A stretch of DNA of 12,930 nucleotides from an uncultured Lysobacterales bacterium (GCA_937974465.1 CALJWY010000148.1:1-12930), one strand, 5' to 3'; positions 1 through 9,300 are shown, counted from the stretch's first letter. Program-made: numbers and translations. Notes: generated by a model not told the origin, from the letters alone.

Positions 1-410
1 TGCAATGATCGATTGGAGTGAAGTTTATTTTCTGAGTCGTAATACACGGGCAACGGCTTGCCAAGGATTGTGAGGCTCCACCTGGCGTCGGCACAGGCAA
101 TCACCTTTTTATTCGCGTCCTCATCATCAGCTTTGTCTTGCAATAGCGCCTGCTGATTCTGTTGCTCTTCCTGCTGTTTGCGTGCGCTGGTCCTTGATAT
201 TGCTTCTGCCATTCTGTGTTTGGCAGCCTCTACCTGTGCAGGGGTGGGTGGGGGTGCTATTTCTACTTCCTTTGAGTGGCTGTCTTCCGGGCAGGTTTCA
301 GCGTAATGTACGACACCATCCTGGTCTACCCATTTACAGATACCGGCGGCCCGGGGAGCGAAAAGGATGAGTAGCAGGGCGAGTAATAGCAGCTTGAGAA
401 AACCTGACAT
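1..410 (-). CDS. DUF4124 domain periplasmic protein (C-terminus cut by window edge)
   Basis: Reading the minus strand from the ATG at 410 gives 136 residues without a stop up to base 1, so the C-terminus lies outside the window. Residues 1-23 are a hydrophobic, leucine-rich signal peptide (MSGFLKLLLLALLLILF) with a likely cleavage around AAG. Residues 25-41 carry the DUF4124 pattern: a KWVDQDGVVHYAE core with Cys25 and Cys40 flanking it. Residues 58-102 are rich in Gln, Glu, Ala and Lys and are probably a helical or coiled-coil linker, followed by a second segment with Cys106 near ARWSLTILGKPLPVYY. DUF4124 proteins are exported proteins of unknown function common in gammaproteobacteria. The Shine-Dalgarno before the ATG is weak (GGTAG). 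The gene is divergent from the DUF4136 operon. Family call is firm; function is unknown. Confidence 0.8.
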   Translation of the reverse strand, partial: MSGFLKLLLLALLLILFAPRAAGICKWVDQDGVVHYAETCPEDSHSKEVEIAPPPTPAQVEAAKHRMAEAISRTSARKQQEEQQNQQALLQDKADDEDANKKVIACADARWSLTILGKPLPVYYDSENKLHSNRSL

Positions 411-592
411 ATCAGAATCTACCAGCAGAAAATATGAATACTTCTTAGAGGTCTTCAGACCGGAATGATTCAATCTTTCGAGGACCAAAAAATTCCCTGC
501 CTCCAGGCGTAATTTTTACATCGGTCATGCGTGGTTACGGGCCGAATCAGTCCGGGTTGGAAATACCTCAAGCCTTTATTTGGCTGCGCGGG

Positions 593-621
593 TTAAAATG
601 GCTCACGGATCAGTTCATAAT
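593..621 (+). promoter_or_regulatory. Candidate sigma-70 promoter for the DUF4136 operon
   Basis: TTAAAA (593-598, 4/6 match to the -35 consensus) is followed after 17 bp by CATAAT (616-621, 5/6 match to the -10). Transcription would start near 628, giving a leader of about 48 nt before the GTG at 676. If real, it rules out the longer TTG start at 580 for the lipoprotein. This is pattern matching only. Confidence 0.3.
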
Positions 622-675
622 AGAGGCAGCGTATGGGCGGGTCAGCCCGGGCACCATCAATCAAGAGGATATCCA

Positions 676-1287
676 GTGATTAAATATTTACCAGGTCAGT
701 TATCAACCAGGCCATACAAAGCATTCGCGATTGCAGCATTTCTGCTGACTGGCATGCTGACAGCATGTTCTTCAGGCTTGTCGGTGCGCAGCGATATCGA
801 CCCCACAACGGATTTTAGCCAGTACAGGACCTATAACTTCTTTGAGCCCATGGGCATCGAAGGTGGTTATAACTCGCCCGTATTCGGAGAGCATTACCGA
901 GCCTCAATTGGCAATGAGATGGCAAACCGCAACTACCGCAAATCAGACAACCCGGATCTGCTGATCAATGTCACGATCCGCGCCGATGACAAGGTCAGTA
1001 TGCGGTCGTTTACGAGTCCCTATATGTCGGGCGCCTATTACAACCGCCCGGGAGGCGCCTATGGCGGCTCGGCGTTGGGTGTGGGTATCACGGCGGGAAG
1101 AACCGCGACAATGACCACCGAGGCATCCGTATTTATCGATTTTGTTGATTTGCAGCAACGCCGGATTGTCTGGCAGGGTGTTGCCGTCGTTGATGCGAAC
1201 GAAAAGGTGGCGCAACAGTTGCGTAATGCGATCTATACATCGGTTAACCGGGTGCTTGCGGAGTACCCACATAGCGCAGGAAATTGA
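676..1287 (+). CDS. DUF4136 family lipoprotein
   Basis: I chose the GTG at 676 (203 residues) because AGAGGA lies 6 nt upstream and because it puts a lipoprotein signal at the N-terminus. A basic start (IKYLPGQ...RPYK) is followed by the hydrophobic stretch AFAIAAFLLTGM and the lipobox LTAC, with Cys31 as the acylated residue. A longer TTG start at 580 would add a 32-residue tail that spoils the signal. The mature part has the usual DUF4136 features: an early DIDPTTDFSQYRTYNF motif, a central NPDLLINVTIRADDK strand, a Gly/Tyr-rich segment (YYNRPGGAYGGSALGVG) and a late strand with RRIVWQGVA, then a terminal helix. DUF4136 members are envelope lipoproteins without a known biochemical role. Its stop is followed almost at once by the aminotransferase gene, suggesting co-transcription. 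Confidence 0.85.
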   Translation: MIKYLPGQLSTRPYKAFAIAAFLLTGMLTACSSGLSVRSDIDPTTDFSQYRTYNFFEPMGIEGGYNSPVFGEHYRASIGNEMANRNYRKSDNPDLLINVTIRADDKVSMRSFTSPYMSGAYYNRPGGAYGGSALGVGITAGRTATMTTEASVFIDFVDLQQRRIVWQGVAVVDANEKVAQQLRNAIYTSVNRVLAEYPHSAGN

Positions 1288-1292
1288 GGAAA

Positions 1293-2393
1293 ATGTTACC
1301 CAGGAGAATTTTGATGGGTCCGGGGCCCTCCGACGTATACCCGGAAGTATTGGCTGCCATGGCCAGGCCCACAATTGGTCATCTTGACCCCGCATTCGTG
1401 GAGTTTATGGATGGGCTTAACGAAAGGTTGAAATACGCTTTCCAGACAAAAAACACGGTGACCCTGCCAATTTCGGCGCCCGGTTCGGCCGGCATGGAAT
1501 GTTGCCTGGTCAACCTGCTTGAAGCGGGGGACAAGATTGTCATCGCGATCAATGGTGTGTTTGGGATGCGAATGCTGGAAAATGTCCGCCGTTGCGGTGC
1601 AGAGCCGGTCACGGTCGAATTTGAGTGGGGTGCGCCGGTCGATCCGAACAGGGTTGAAGATGTGCTCAAGAAGCATCCTGACGCCAAAGCCCTGGCCTTC
1701 GTGCATTCAGAGACATCTACCGGTGTGCGCTCTGATGCCGAATCCTTGTGTCAGCTTGCACAAAAATACGGTTGCCTGAGTATTGTAGACGCCGTGACCA
1801 CCCTGGGTGGTATCGAATTGCAGGTTGATGGCTGGGGAATTGATGCCATTTACTCGGGTACGCAAAAGTGCCTGTCCGCACCACCGGGCTTGTCGCCGGT
1901 TTCATTCAGCGAAGCGGCTATGGCAAAAATCCGGTCGCGCAGTACACCACCACAGAGCTGGTTCCTGGATATGAACCTGTTAACCGGATACTGGGGTCCG
2001 GGTGCAAAACGTGCCTACCACCATACCGCGCCAATCAATTCGTTGTATGCCCTGGATGAGGCGCTCAGGATTTTGCAGGACGAGGGGCTCGACAACGCAT
2101 GGGCCCGTCATGCCGCCAACCATCAAAAGTTGCGCGAGGGCCTGCAAGCCATCGGTCTGGAATTCTACGTGGCTGCCGACTATCGCTTGCCGCAACTCAA
2201 TGCGGTTAAAGTACCTGACGGTGTCGATGAAGCTGCAGTCAGGGGTTTCCTGCTGAATGAATTCAATTTGGAAATCGGTGCCGGGCTCGGCCCCCTGGCC
2301 GGTAAAATCTGGCGCATAGGCCTGATGGGTGCATCCAGCACTGAAAAACATGTTGCGCTTTGCCTGGAAGGTATGCAGGCGGCGCTCGCATAG
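1293..2393 (+). CDS. Class V PLP aminotransferase, alanine/serine-glyoxylate type
   Basis: This is a fold-type I, class V aminotransferase that should move an amino group from alanine or serine to glyoxylate or pyruvate in the cytosol. From the ATG at 1293 it has 366 residues, normal for the family. Visible family motifs are LMGPGPSDVYPEVL at the N-terminus, GSAGME in the cofactor phosphate region, HSETSTGV, the PLP-ring aspartate in VDAVTTLGG (Asp166) and the Schiff-base lysine in SGTQKCLSAPPGL (Lys192). The start is uncertain. ATG 1314 has the best Shine-Dalgarno (AGGAGA at 1302-1307, 6 nt away) but would remove the RIL residues that usually precede the GPGPS motif. TTG 1284 overlaps the previous stop. 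ATG 1293 has GAGGA only 2 nt upstream. Substrate preference cannot be read from the sequence. It lies between a lipoprotein and a membrane-anchored protein with no clear shared pathway. Confidence 0.9.
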   Translation: MLPRRILMGPGPSDVYPEVLAAMARPTIGHLDPAFVEFMDGLNERLKYAFQTKNTVTLPISAPGSAGMECCLVNLLEAGDKIVIAINGVFGMRMLENVRRCGAEPVTVEFEWGAPVDPNRVEDVLKKHPDAKALAFVHSETSTGVRSDAESLCQLAQKYGCLSIVDAVTTLGGIELQVDGWGIDAIYSGTQKCLSAPPGLSPVSFSEAAMAKIRSRSTPPQSWFLDMNLLTGYWGPGAKRAYHHTAPINSLYALDEALRILQDEGLDNAWARHAANHQKLREGLQAIGLEFYVAADYRLPQLNAVKVPDGVDEAAVRGFLLNEFNLEIGAGLGPLAGKIWRIGLMGASSTEKHVALCLEGMQAALA

Positions 2394-2420
2394 CCTGGGA
2401 CTGAATTTTCGAAGGGGACG

Positions 2421-3014
2421 ATGGCCGGGCGAATATTCATACTGAGCGTGGTAGCTCTCTGCGTACTGTTTTTTTTGGATCGGAATCAGCAGCCGCTGGT
2501 GCATCCGCCCGGTGTGCTGGTTGCTGAGAAGCCCGTCCAGGTTGATTTGCAGCCCTCCCTTTTTACATTTGATGATTACCAGCTAACCCGTAGGGCCCGG
2601 TTTGAAATGCGCGCCCGGGTTCTGTCCATAGAACCCTACTACATGAAACGTGAATCCGACCTTTCTCCACTGGACCTGGCCCTGGGCTGGGGTGTGATGT
2701 CAGACCAGGCGGTACTCGATCAAATTGACATAACGCAAGGCGGTCGCTGGTACCACACACGCTACCAGCTACCATCACCGGCGCCGGAGCAACAGATCTC
2801 AGCAAGTAGCAGCAATATGCACATGATTCCGGCTACACGTAGTATCGCCAGGCAGTTAAAAAACTTGCGGGTGGGGGACGTCATCAAACTGGCTGGTCTG
2901 CTGGTGGATGCGGATCATGAATCCGGTTGGTTCTGGCGCACGTCCATGTCCCGCACAGACACCGGGGCAGGTGCCTGCGAGATCGTGTTTGTCGAAGCGC
3001 TCAGCGTAGAGTGA
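2421..3014 (+). CDS. Membrane-anchored protein of unknown function
   Basis: This 197-residue protein starts at an ATG preceded by AAGGGG at good spacing, 27 nt after the aminotransferase stop. Residues 5-18 form one hydrophobic segment (IFILSVVALCVLFF), read as an N-terminal membrane anchor with the rest in the periplasm. The body has patterns I associate with uncharacterised gammaproteobacterial proteins of this size: ALGWGVMSD, a GGRWYHTRY strand, an SSNMHMIPA segment, LRVGDVIKLAGLLVDA and a C-terminal block from W-FWRTSMSRTDTGAG to CEIVFVEAL. The LRVGDVIKLAGLLVDA block suggests a small beta-barrel (OB-like) fold, but that is inference. I recognise no catalytic motif and assign no function. 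A run of eight T at 2469-2476 lies inside the membrane-segment codons; the frame is intact. Confidence 0.75.
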   Translation: MAGRIFILSVVALCVLFFLDRNQQPLVHPPGVLVAEKPVQVDLQPSLFTFDDYQLTRRARFEMRARVLSIEPYYMKRESDLSPLDLALGWGVMSDQAVLDQIDITQGGRWYHTRYQLPSPAPEQQISASSSNMHMIPATRSIARQLKNLRVGDVIKLAGLLVDADHESGWFWRTSMSRTDTGAGACEIVFVEALSVE

Positions 3015-3051
3015 TCAGGGTGAGAACAAGCCCGCGTCTGCCGAACAGGGT

Positions 3052-5211
3052 TTAATCTTTAGAAAGCCTTACCGGCACACCATTCAATGCAGCGTTTCCG
3101 GATAGCGTATCCAGAAAGTAATTATCGGTGAGGATATTGGTATTGACGCCCGCATGCTTGCTGGCAACTTCCAGCCTGACCCCTTCCATTTGGTGCCCCC
3201 AGCCATGCGGAATACTGATAACGCCTGGCATCATGTCTTCGCTCAGTGAAACGGGAATCTCTATTACACCGACCCGTGAACAAACCGTTGCCATGTCCCC
3301 ATCCCTGAGATGACGTGCCGCTGCGTCCATTGGATGCACCAGCGCCACGCAACGTTGCTTGCCCTTAACCATTCTGTGACTGTTGTGGAGCCAGGAGTTA
3401 TTGGTGCGGGGGTCCCTGCGCCCGATCAATAACAGGTCAAATTCTGCTGTGGCAGAGGAGGGGGCGCTCGCAAGCAGAAGCTTGCCCAGGTCTGCCACTT
3501 CCGTCACACATTCCCGGGGCGCGAGGTTGATGGTCTTGTCGTCGCTAAACAAGCGGTCCGGGAGACAGGGCTGCATGGGCCCAAGGTCTATGCCATGCGG
3601 GTTTTGTTTGAGTTTTTTCAAATTCAGCCCATGGGTCTTGTGGTAAGGCCCCTGTTTCAACCTCTGGTTGATTATCCAGCCGTTGCCAAGCTTTTTCAGG
3701 ATTTCCTTTTTCAACCAGGCGCCAGCTTTCGCCAGGGGGGAACCGGCCTGCATTCGCCAGGCGAGCTCCAGGAAGATTTCCGCATCGGACCGTTGAGTCT
3801 TGTCCGGGGCGAAAACCGGTTGGGAATATTTTGCCCCGTTTCTGATCGCCAGCGCCTGGAAAGCAATGTCATAGTGCGACCTTTCCAGTGATGTCAGTGG
3901 AGGCAGAATAATATTTGCATGCCGCGTAGTCTCGTTCAGGTAGATATCTATCGAAACCATGAAGTCGAGACTGGCAAGGGCGGTATCAATCTCATCGCCA
4001 TTTGGGGTGCTTAACACCGGGTTGCCGGCACTGGTTACCAGGGCCCGGATCTGACCCTCTCCGGCAGTGGTGATTTCTTCCGCCATGGCGGCAACGGGAA
4101 ACTCGCCGTTGAAATTTGGCAGCTTCCTTACCCGGCTAAATCTATCGGCAAAGCCCTTTTTGCCGGGGGGTTTGCTGGAAAGTATCTCAAATGCCGGTTT
4201 GCTGAACATGGTTCCGCCCGGGATATCCAGGTTACCCGTGACAATATTGAATACGTTGATCAGCCATTGTGTCAGCGTTCCATATTGTTGGGTTGATACA
4301 CCGATGCGGCCATAACAGCTGGCGCTCCCGGCGTTGCAGAAGTCCCTGACCAGGGTTTTGAGTTGTTCGGGATCAACCCCGGTTCTTGGTGCTGTTTTTT
4401 CGGGTGTAAAACCCTGTACCAGCTTTTCAATGTCTGCCAGGCCCTGTGTAAACCCGGCAACGGTTCCGAGATTAACCAGCTGCTCGTTGAAAACGACCTG
4501 CAGCATGGCCAGTAACATGAAAACATCACTGCCTGGTTTGATGAACAGGTGCTGGTCGGCAATTGCGGCGGTTTCAGTGCGGCGTGGATCTATCACGACC
4601 AGCCTGCCGCCACGCTCGCGGATTGCTTTCAGGCGCCTGGTTACGCCCGGTGCCGTCATCAAGCTGCCATTGGACACCACCGGATTGGCGCCAAAAATAA
4701 TGTGAAAACCGGTCCGGTCCAGGTCGGGCAGGGGGATTAACAGGCTATGACCAAACATCAGCAGGGACACCAGTTGTTCCGGTAACTGGTCTACAGAGGT
4801 TGCCGAATACCGACTCGCTGTTTTCAAGGTCCGGAAAAACATCGGTCCAAACAGTAACGCATCGAGATTATGCACGCTGGGGTTACCCAGGTAGACCGCC
4901 ACGGCGTCTTTACCATGATGATGCTGGACACGTTTAAGCCCATCAGCGACTTCATCAAAGGCTTGCTTCCAGGAGATTTCCGACCAGCCTTTACTGGTCT
5001 TCTTGATGGGTGTGCGAAGCCTGTCAGGATCGTTGTAGATGTCTTGCAGAGCAACCGCCTTTGGGCAGATATGTCCCTTGCTGACGGGGTCTTTTTTATC
5101 ACCCCTGATGGATCGAACCTGGCCGTTTTCAAGCTTGATTTCCAGACCGCAAATCGCCTCACACAGGTTGCATGCGATGTAGTGTGTCCTGTTTGGATTA
5201 GTCAGTTTCAT
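3052..5211 (-). CDS. Molybdopterin-dependent oxidoreductase with N-terminal [4Fe-4S] domain
   Basis: This is a member of the formate dehydrogenase/BisC-like bis-MGD molybdoenzyme superfamily. I take the ATG at 5211 (719 residues). The frame stays open to 5292, but that extension overlaps the kinase gene and adds non-family sequence. A [4Fe-4S] motif is at the N-terminus: Cys14-x2-Cys17-x3-Cys21-x27-Cys49 (ACNLCEAICG and GHICPKA). The central part has SATSVDQLPEQ, FGANPVVSNGS and VVIDPRRTETAAIADQH, which are cofactor-binding signatures. The C-terminal molydopterin dinucleotide-binding domain begins near residue 591 (FDLLLIGRRDPRTNNSW) and includes IPHGWGH and GVNTN. There is no twin-arginine signal, so it should be cytoplasmic. 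No electron-transfer partner gene is adjacent. The substrate is unknown. The gene follows the fructosamine-kinase-family gene by 16 nt, with no strong Shine-Dalgarno, suggesting coupled translation. Confidence 0.9.
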   Translation of the reverse strand: MKLTNPNRTHYIACNLCEAICGLEIKLENGQVRSIRGDKKDPVSKGHICPKAVALQDIYNDPDRLRTPIKKTSKGWSEISWKQAFDEVADGLKRVQHHHGKDAVAVYLGNPSVHNLDALLFGPMFFRTLKTASRYSATSVDQLPEQLVSLLMFGHSLLIPLPDLDRTGFHIIFGANPVVSNGSLMTAPGVTRRLKAIRERGGRLVVIDPRRTETAAIADQHLFIKPGSDVFMLLAMLQVVFNEQLVNLGTVAGFTQGLADIEKLVQGFTPEKTAPRTGVDPEQLKTLVRDFCNAGSASCYGRIGVSTQQYGTLTQWLINVFNIVTGNLDIPGGTMFSKPAFEILSSKPPGKKGFADRFSRVRKLPNFNGEFPVAAMAEEITTAGEGQIRALVTSAGNPVLSTPNGDEIDTALASLDFMVSIDIYLNETTRHANIILPPLTSLERSHYDIAFQALAIRNGAKYSQPVFAPDKTQRSDAEIFLELAWRMQAGSPLAKAGAWLKKEILKKLGNGWIINQRLKQGPYHKTHGLNLKKLKQNPHGIDLGPMQPCLPDRLFSDDKTINLAPRECVTEVADLGKLLLASAPSSATAEFDLLLIGRRDPRTNNSWLHNSHRMVKGKQRCVALVHPMDAAARHLRDGDMATVCSRVGVIEIPVSLSEDMMPGVISIPHGWGHQMEGVRLEVASKHAGVNTNILTDNYFLDTLSGNAALNGVPVRLSKD

Positions 5212-5227
5212 AGTTTTCAAATGGTAG

Positions 5228-6118
5228 TCAGCAAACCTCTGCCAACAGCTTATCAATGATTGAGACACAGCGGGAATGATAGCCTGAACCAAACAGGTTC
5301 AGATGGTTGAGCATATGGTAGAGGTTGTACAGATCCCGTCGCAGGCGATAGCTGTCAGACAGCGGCAGACACGATTGGTAAGCCGAATAGAACGACTGCT
5401 CGAAACCGCCAAATAGTTCGGTCATGGCGATGTCGGTCTCACGGTCACCGTAGTAGCTGGCGGGGTCAAAAATGACGGGTCGCCCATCCGCGGTGTACGC
5501 CTTGTTGCCTGCCCACAAATCTCCGTGCAGCAAAGACGCGGCTGGTTGACGATCGTCCATGAATTGATCCAGGCACTCCAGTAATATCTCACCCTTGCTC
5601 ATTAGCCGGCTGCCATGTCCTGATGTTTGTGCCAACTCAAGTTGCGGTTTGAGACGGCAATCACGCCAGAACGCAGTCCATTCTTTGCCATAGGTATTAC
5701 ATTGCGGTGTGCTGCCGATGTAATTGTCCCGGTTCCAGCCATACTGCTTGCGGGTAATACCATGTAAAGCCGCAAGTTGTTCACCCAGTAAAGCGGCCGG
5801 GCCCGATGATGTGAGTTCAAGATATTCCAGCACCAGCCATGAGGTATCGCCATGGCTACCCTGTGCAATTGCGTTCGGTACCTTGATACACCCCTGTTCT
5901 GATATTTCCTTCAATGCCTGTGCCTCTGCAGCAAACATACCGGCAGGTGCATTCTGATGGAGTTTTATAAACCAGCGGGTGCTGCCGCTGCGGATCAGCC
6001 CTGCATTGTTGATATCGCCACCTGGCAGACTGCGCACCCATTGCGGATGTATGGCTTCTCCGAGGGCTGCGGACAGGCCATTGCCAATTGACTCGATTAA
6101 AGAACTTTTAATAATCAT
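5228..6118 (-). CDS. Fructosamine kinase family protein
   Basis: This kinase belongs to the fructosamine-3-kinase/ketosamine-3-kinase family, whose members phosphorylate ketoamine (Amadori) adducts on amines or proteins so that they decompose, thereby repairing glycation. From the ATG at 6118 it is 296 residues, the normal length; the frame also allows a TTG at 6124. Visible motifs are the nucleotide loop LPGGDINNAG (about 31-40), the probable ATP lysine in WFIKLH (Lys52), the YGWNRDNYIGSTPQ block near 126-139, the catalytic loop LLHGDLWAGN with Asp200, the metal-binding FDPASYYGDRE (Asp218) and the MTELFGGF helix. All key residues are present, so it should be active. It probably heads a two-gene operon with the molybdoenzyme. 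The true physiological substrate of bacterial members is often uncertain. Confidence 0.9.
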   Translation of the reverse strand: MIIKSSLIESIGNGLSAALGEAIHPQWVRSLPGGDINNAGLIRSGSTRWFIKLHQNAPAGMFAAEAQALKEISEQGCIKVPNAIAQGSHGDTSWLVLEYLELTSSGPAALLGEQLAALHGITRKQYGWNRDNYIGSTPQCNTYGKEWTAFWRDCRLKPQLELAQTSGHGSRLMSKGEILLECLDQFMDDRQPAASLLHGDLWAGNKAYTADGRPVIFDPASYYGDRETDIAMTELFGGFEQSFYSAYQSCLPLSDSYRLRRDLYNLYHMLNHLNLFGSGYHSRCVSIIDKLLAEVC

Positions 6119-6153
6119 GAACAAATTTTACGCGCGATGCGGATAACTCGCAC

Positions 6154-6181
6154 ATTAAATCTCCCTGGAAATGCTACTCAA
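6154..6181 (-). promoter_or_regulatory. Candidate promoter for the kinase-molybdoenzyme operon
   Basis: On the minus strand, TTGAGT (6176-6181, 4/6 match) is followed after 16 bp by TTTAAT (6154-6159, 5/6 match). It lies 36 bp upstream of the kinase ATG and downstream of the receptor's terminator, so the operon would need a promoter here. Pattern match only. Confidence 0.35.
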
Positions 6182-6249
6182 GTGTGCGGGCGGGATAATC
6201 GCGAGTGACGTGTCTGCAGGATTGCTTGCGTTCCATTTAGCTGGGAATG

Positions 6250-6281
6250 AAAAAAGACCAGCCTCTTTTCAGAGGCTGGTC
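6250..6281 (-). terminator. Intrinsic terminator of the TonB-dependent receptor gene
   Basis: A perfect 10-bp inverted repeat, GACCAGCCTC (6256-6265) and GAGGCTGGTC (6272-6281), with a 6-nt loop is followed on the minus strand by six T (complement of A 6250-6255). It sits 37 nt past the receptor stop. The plus-strand side has no T-run, so it should act only on the minus strand. Confidence 0.9.
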
Positions 6282-6318
6282 CGTGTTGTCAGGCAATAAA
6301 GCTGCCTATATCTTTAAC

Positions 6319-9300
6319 TCAGTCAAAACCTACTTCGATACCTGCAAATATAAAGCGTCCGACACCGCCACCGTACGGGCTGTCAAAGTTGCCGGGGCCA
6401 CTTGCATAGGTATCGCCACTGGTCGGAATAAACGGACCCTTGTCGTTGAACATGTTCCTGACACCGGCGTATAAACGCAGTTCGTCGGCCCATTTCGTCC
6501 GCATGGTATAAGACGCGGTGAGATCGTGTGTCATGTAGGATGGGAAATTATAGTAAGCCAACTTTTCCGGATTCACGACGCAATCGTCGTCACCACTGGC
6601 GCATCTTTCATCGTTGTCTTCCATATATCCTAACCAGTCGTCCATACGATCTTTAGCATCAATGGTTGAACTGCTGTACTTGGTTGTCCAACGTAACCGC
6701 CAGCCTTCATATTGCCAGATTAGGGAGGCGCGCGCCCGGTCATCGAAATTCTTATAAGCGACTTGCCCCGTATAATCGATCGTCACCTTCCCATCAAGAC
6801 CTACGTAGGTCTCGCTATCCTCAATCATATGGGTCCAGTCCAAGTTGAACATGAGGCTGGATCCGGAGTTGAAATCCCAGGCATAATTCATGGCAATGTC
6901 AATCCCCTCGGTGTTACCACTGTCAAGATTGTATTGGCGATTCAGGATCTGGAAAATCTGTCCGTCGTCCTCGTGGCGGCTGATCTCGTTACAGAAAGGA
7001 TTGCTGTCACCCCATGGCTGTGAAGAGTCATAGCATTGCTTCAAGATCTCTGAATTCTGGTATTCGGTGATCTTGTCGTCGATGGAGATGTTCCAGTAAT
7101 CCACGGCAAACTTCAGGTTTTCTGCCCATGACGGGTTCATACTGAAGCCGAGGGTCCAGGTATCGGCAGTTTCTTCAAACACGTCCGGGTTACCTGCGGC
7201 CGGGCCGTAACCATTGTTGTCATCTTCGAACTCACCTTCCTCGGCAATAACTGCAGCAATGCCGGGTTCCAGGCGACAGTTGGCATGCCCGGGGTCATCT
7301 GAGGTAGCCGTTACACCATCGCAGATATCGTTAATTGAATCGTAGTCACCACGTGGCGGTGAATACAGTTCAGCGAGGGTCGGGGCCCGCTGTGAACGGG
7401 AGTAGTTACCACGTAACCTGTAGCCTTCCACCGGCTCCCAAATCAGGCCTGCCGTGTAGCTGAAGATCAAATCAACCCCTGAAGGGCTGTAATCCGCTAT
7501 TCGTGCGGAAATCTCCAGATCAAGCTTTTCCGTCAAGGGGAATGCCATTTCGGTAAAGCCTTCCCAGACATTGTAGTCGGCGTCCCATGTCGGGATGACG
7601 TTAAACGTTATACCACCCAACTGGCTGCCTTTGTCGGTTCTCACATCCACGGCATCCTTACGATACTCGATGCCGAATACTGCAGGTACGGAACCGGCTG
7701 GCATTTCAAAGAGGTCGCCGGACACATAAAAAAGGGCTTGTGTCTGTTCGATTTGGGAATCTATGGTCGGGTTGACACGTATCCAGTTAGCCATCTCGGG
7801 TGTGATCGAGCCAACACCGAAAATATTCAACGGTACACACCCCGCTGCGCGGGCGTCCGCGTCTGCGCACTGGATGGTTACGCCGTCTTCGGCATATTCG
7901 GCATCCAGCGCCTGGCGTTCCTTACGCACGTCAAGCTCGTTGGAGCGGAGTTGCTTCTGGTGGGTTTTACCATAGCTAACTGAAGCATCCCAATACCAGT
8001 CATTGGCAAACTCACCTTGCAGTATGAACAAACCACGTAAAGTGGTGCGGTTGTTGTCGGTCGTGATATTGCCAACCTCGAAAAAGCGGCGATCCCAACT
8101 GATGCTGCTGCCAGCATTTTCAGCGATTTCCGGAGGGGCAAATGGGTTATCTATACTGATAGTTCCAGGTGTAATCGTTCCGGTTGGCAAAAGTGTTATC
8201 GGATCATTGACGACGACCTCGCCACCTTCATATTCATCTTCCGGGGACTTGTGATTGAAAGAGTTCATGTCGGAATACTGGAGCGAGAAAGTGGCCTTCA
8301 CATCGTTGTCAAATTCGTAAGAGGTTTTGAATGCCACTGAGTAACGGTCTTCCGGAACCTTGAGTTGTACAAATTGCTGGGTGTGGATGCCGTGTGTTTC
8401 TTCCCACCAGTCATCACGCAAGCCACTTTCGTCATACCAGTATCCTTTCCTACCGCTGGATTTCTCCTCGAATACGCCACCTGCGATGCCGTCACTGCGG
8501 TTACGCCAATCGCCTTTGTCGGGAACGTCACGGATACACAGGTAACGTTCTGCATCCTCGGTCAGCACAGCGTTGCACATTTTGTCGTCATCGTAGATGT
8601 AGTAGGCTTCGATTAAATGCCGGTCACGTTCATAGGGCGCGATGCCTTTCTCGTCGTTGAAAGTTGCGCCGAGGAACAGGTAGCCGCGGTTATCCGAAAA
8701 GAACGTGCCATATTGCGCAACGGCGGTTATTTCCTCACCGCCACCATCGGTATAACCGCCGTAACGGCCCTCAAATCCGAGACCCACGTAGTCGTCCTGC
8801 GTGATGATATTGACCACGCCGGCGATGGCATCCGAACCATAGGCCGCCGAAGAACCACCGGTGATGATTTCGACTCGCTTGACAAACGGGGTCGGAACGC
8901 TGTTGAGGCTTACGCCGTTAGAACTGTATTGGTTGGGTACCGTACGCCGGCCATCAATCAGCACCAGGGTCCTGTCGTTCCCCTGGTTACGTAGATTCAT
9001 GGTCGTTATACCGGTTGCATTGACCAGGGATTGTGAGTTGGTGTTATTTGTTCCCTCAAATATTGCTGGTATCTCGTCAACCAGTATCTCTGTCAACGAG
9101 CCAATACCAGTATCTTGTATGGCCTGGGACTCCATCATCACCAGCGGGGTTGAAACGGTGTAACTATCGCGTCGTAATCTTGATCCGGTAACTACAACTT
9201 CTTCCAGAACCATTTCCTCTTCTGAGTCAACAGGTGCCTGCTCGGTCTGGGCCATTACCGGCCCTGCCAGGGCAATGCAAATCGCATAATAAAGCGCATG

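Noticed and set aside
450..461. Near-palindrome GGTCT-TC-AGACC upstream of the DUF4124 gene
   Set aside because: Five-bp arms are common by chance, and no promoter or second copy supports an operator role.
943..1395. 150-codon minus-strand open frame across the DUF4136/aminotransferase junction
   Set aside because: It is antisense to two genes with clear family motifs and is rich in Arg and His as expected for a shadow frame.
2469..2476. Run of eight T in the anchored-protein gene as a phase-variation tract
   Set aside because: The reading frame is intact, the run encodes part of an ordinary membrane segment, and eight bases is a weak slippage tract with no other evidence.
3015..3051. Terminator between the convergent operons
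   Set aside because: Only a weak AAGCCC/GGGTTT pairing with a long loop and no proper T-run is present in the 37-bp gap.
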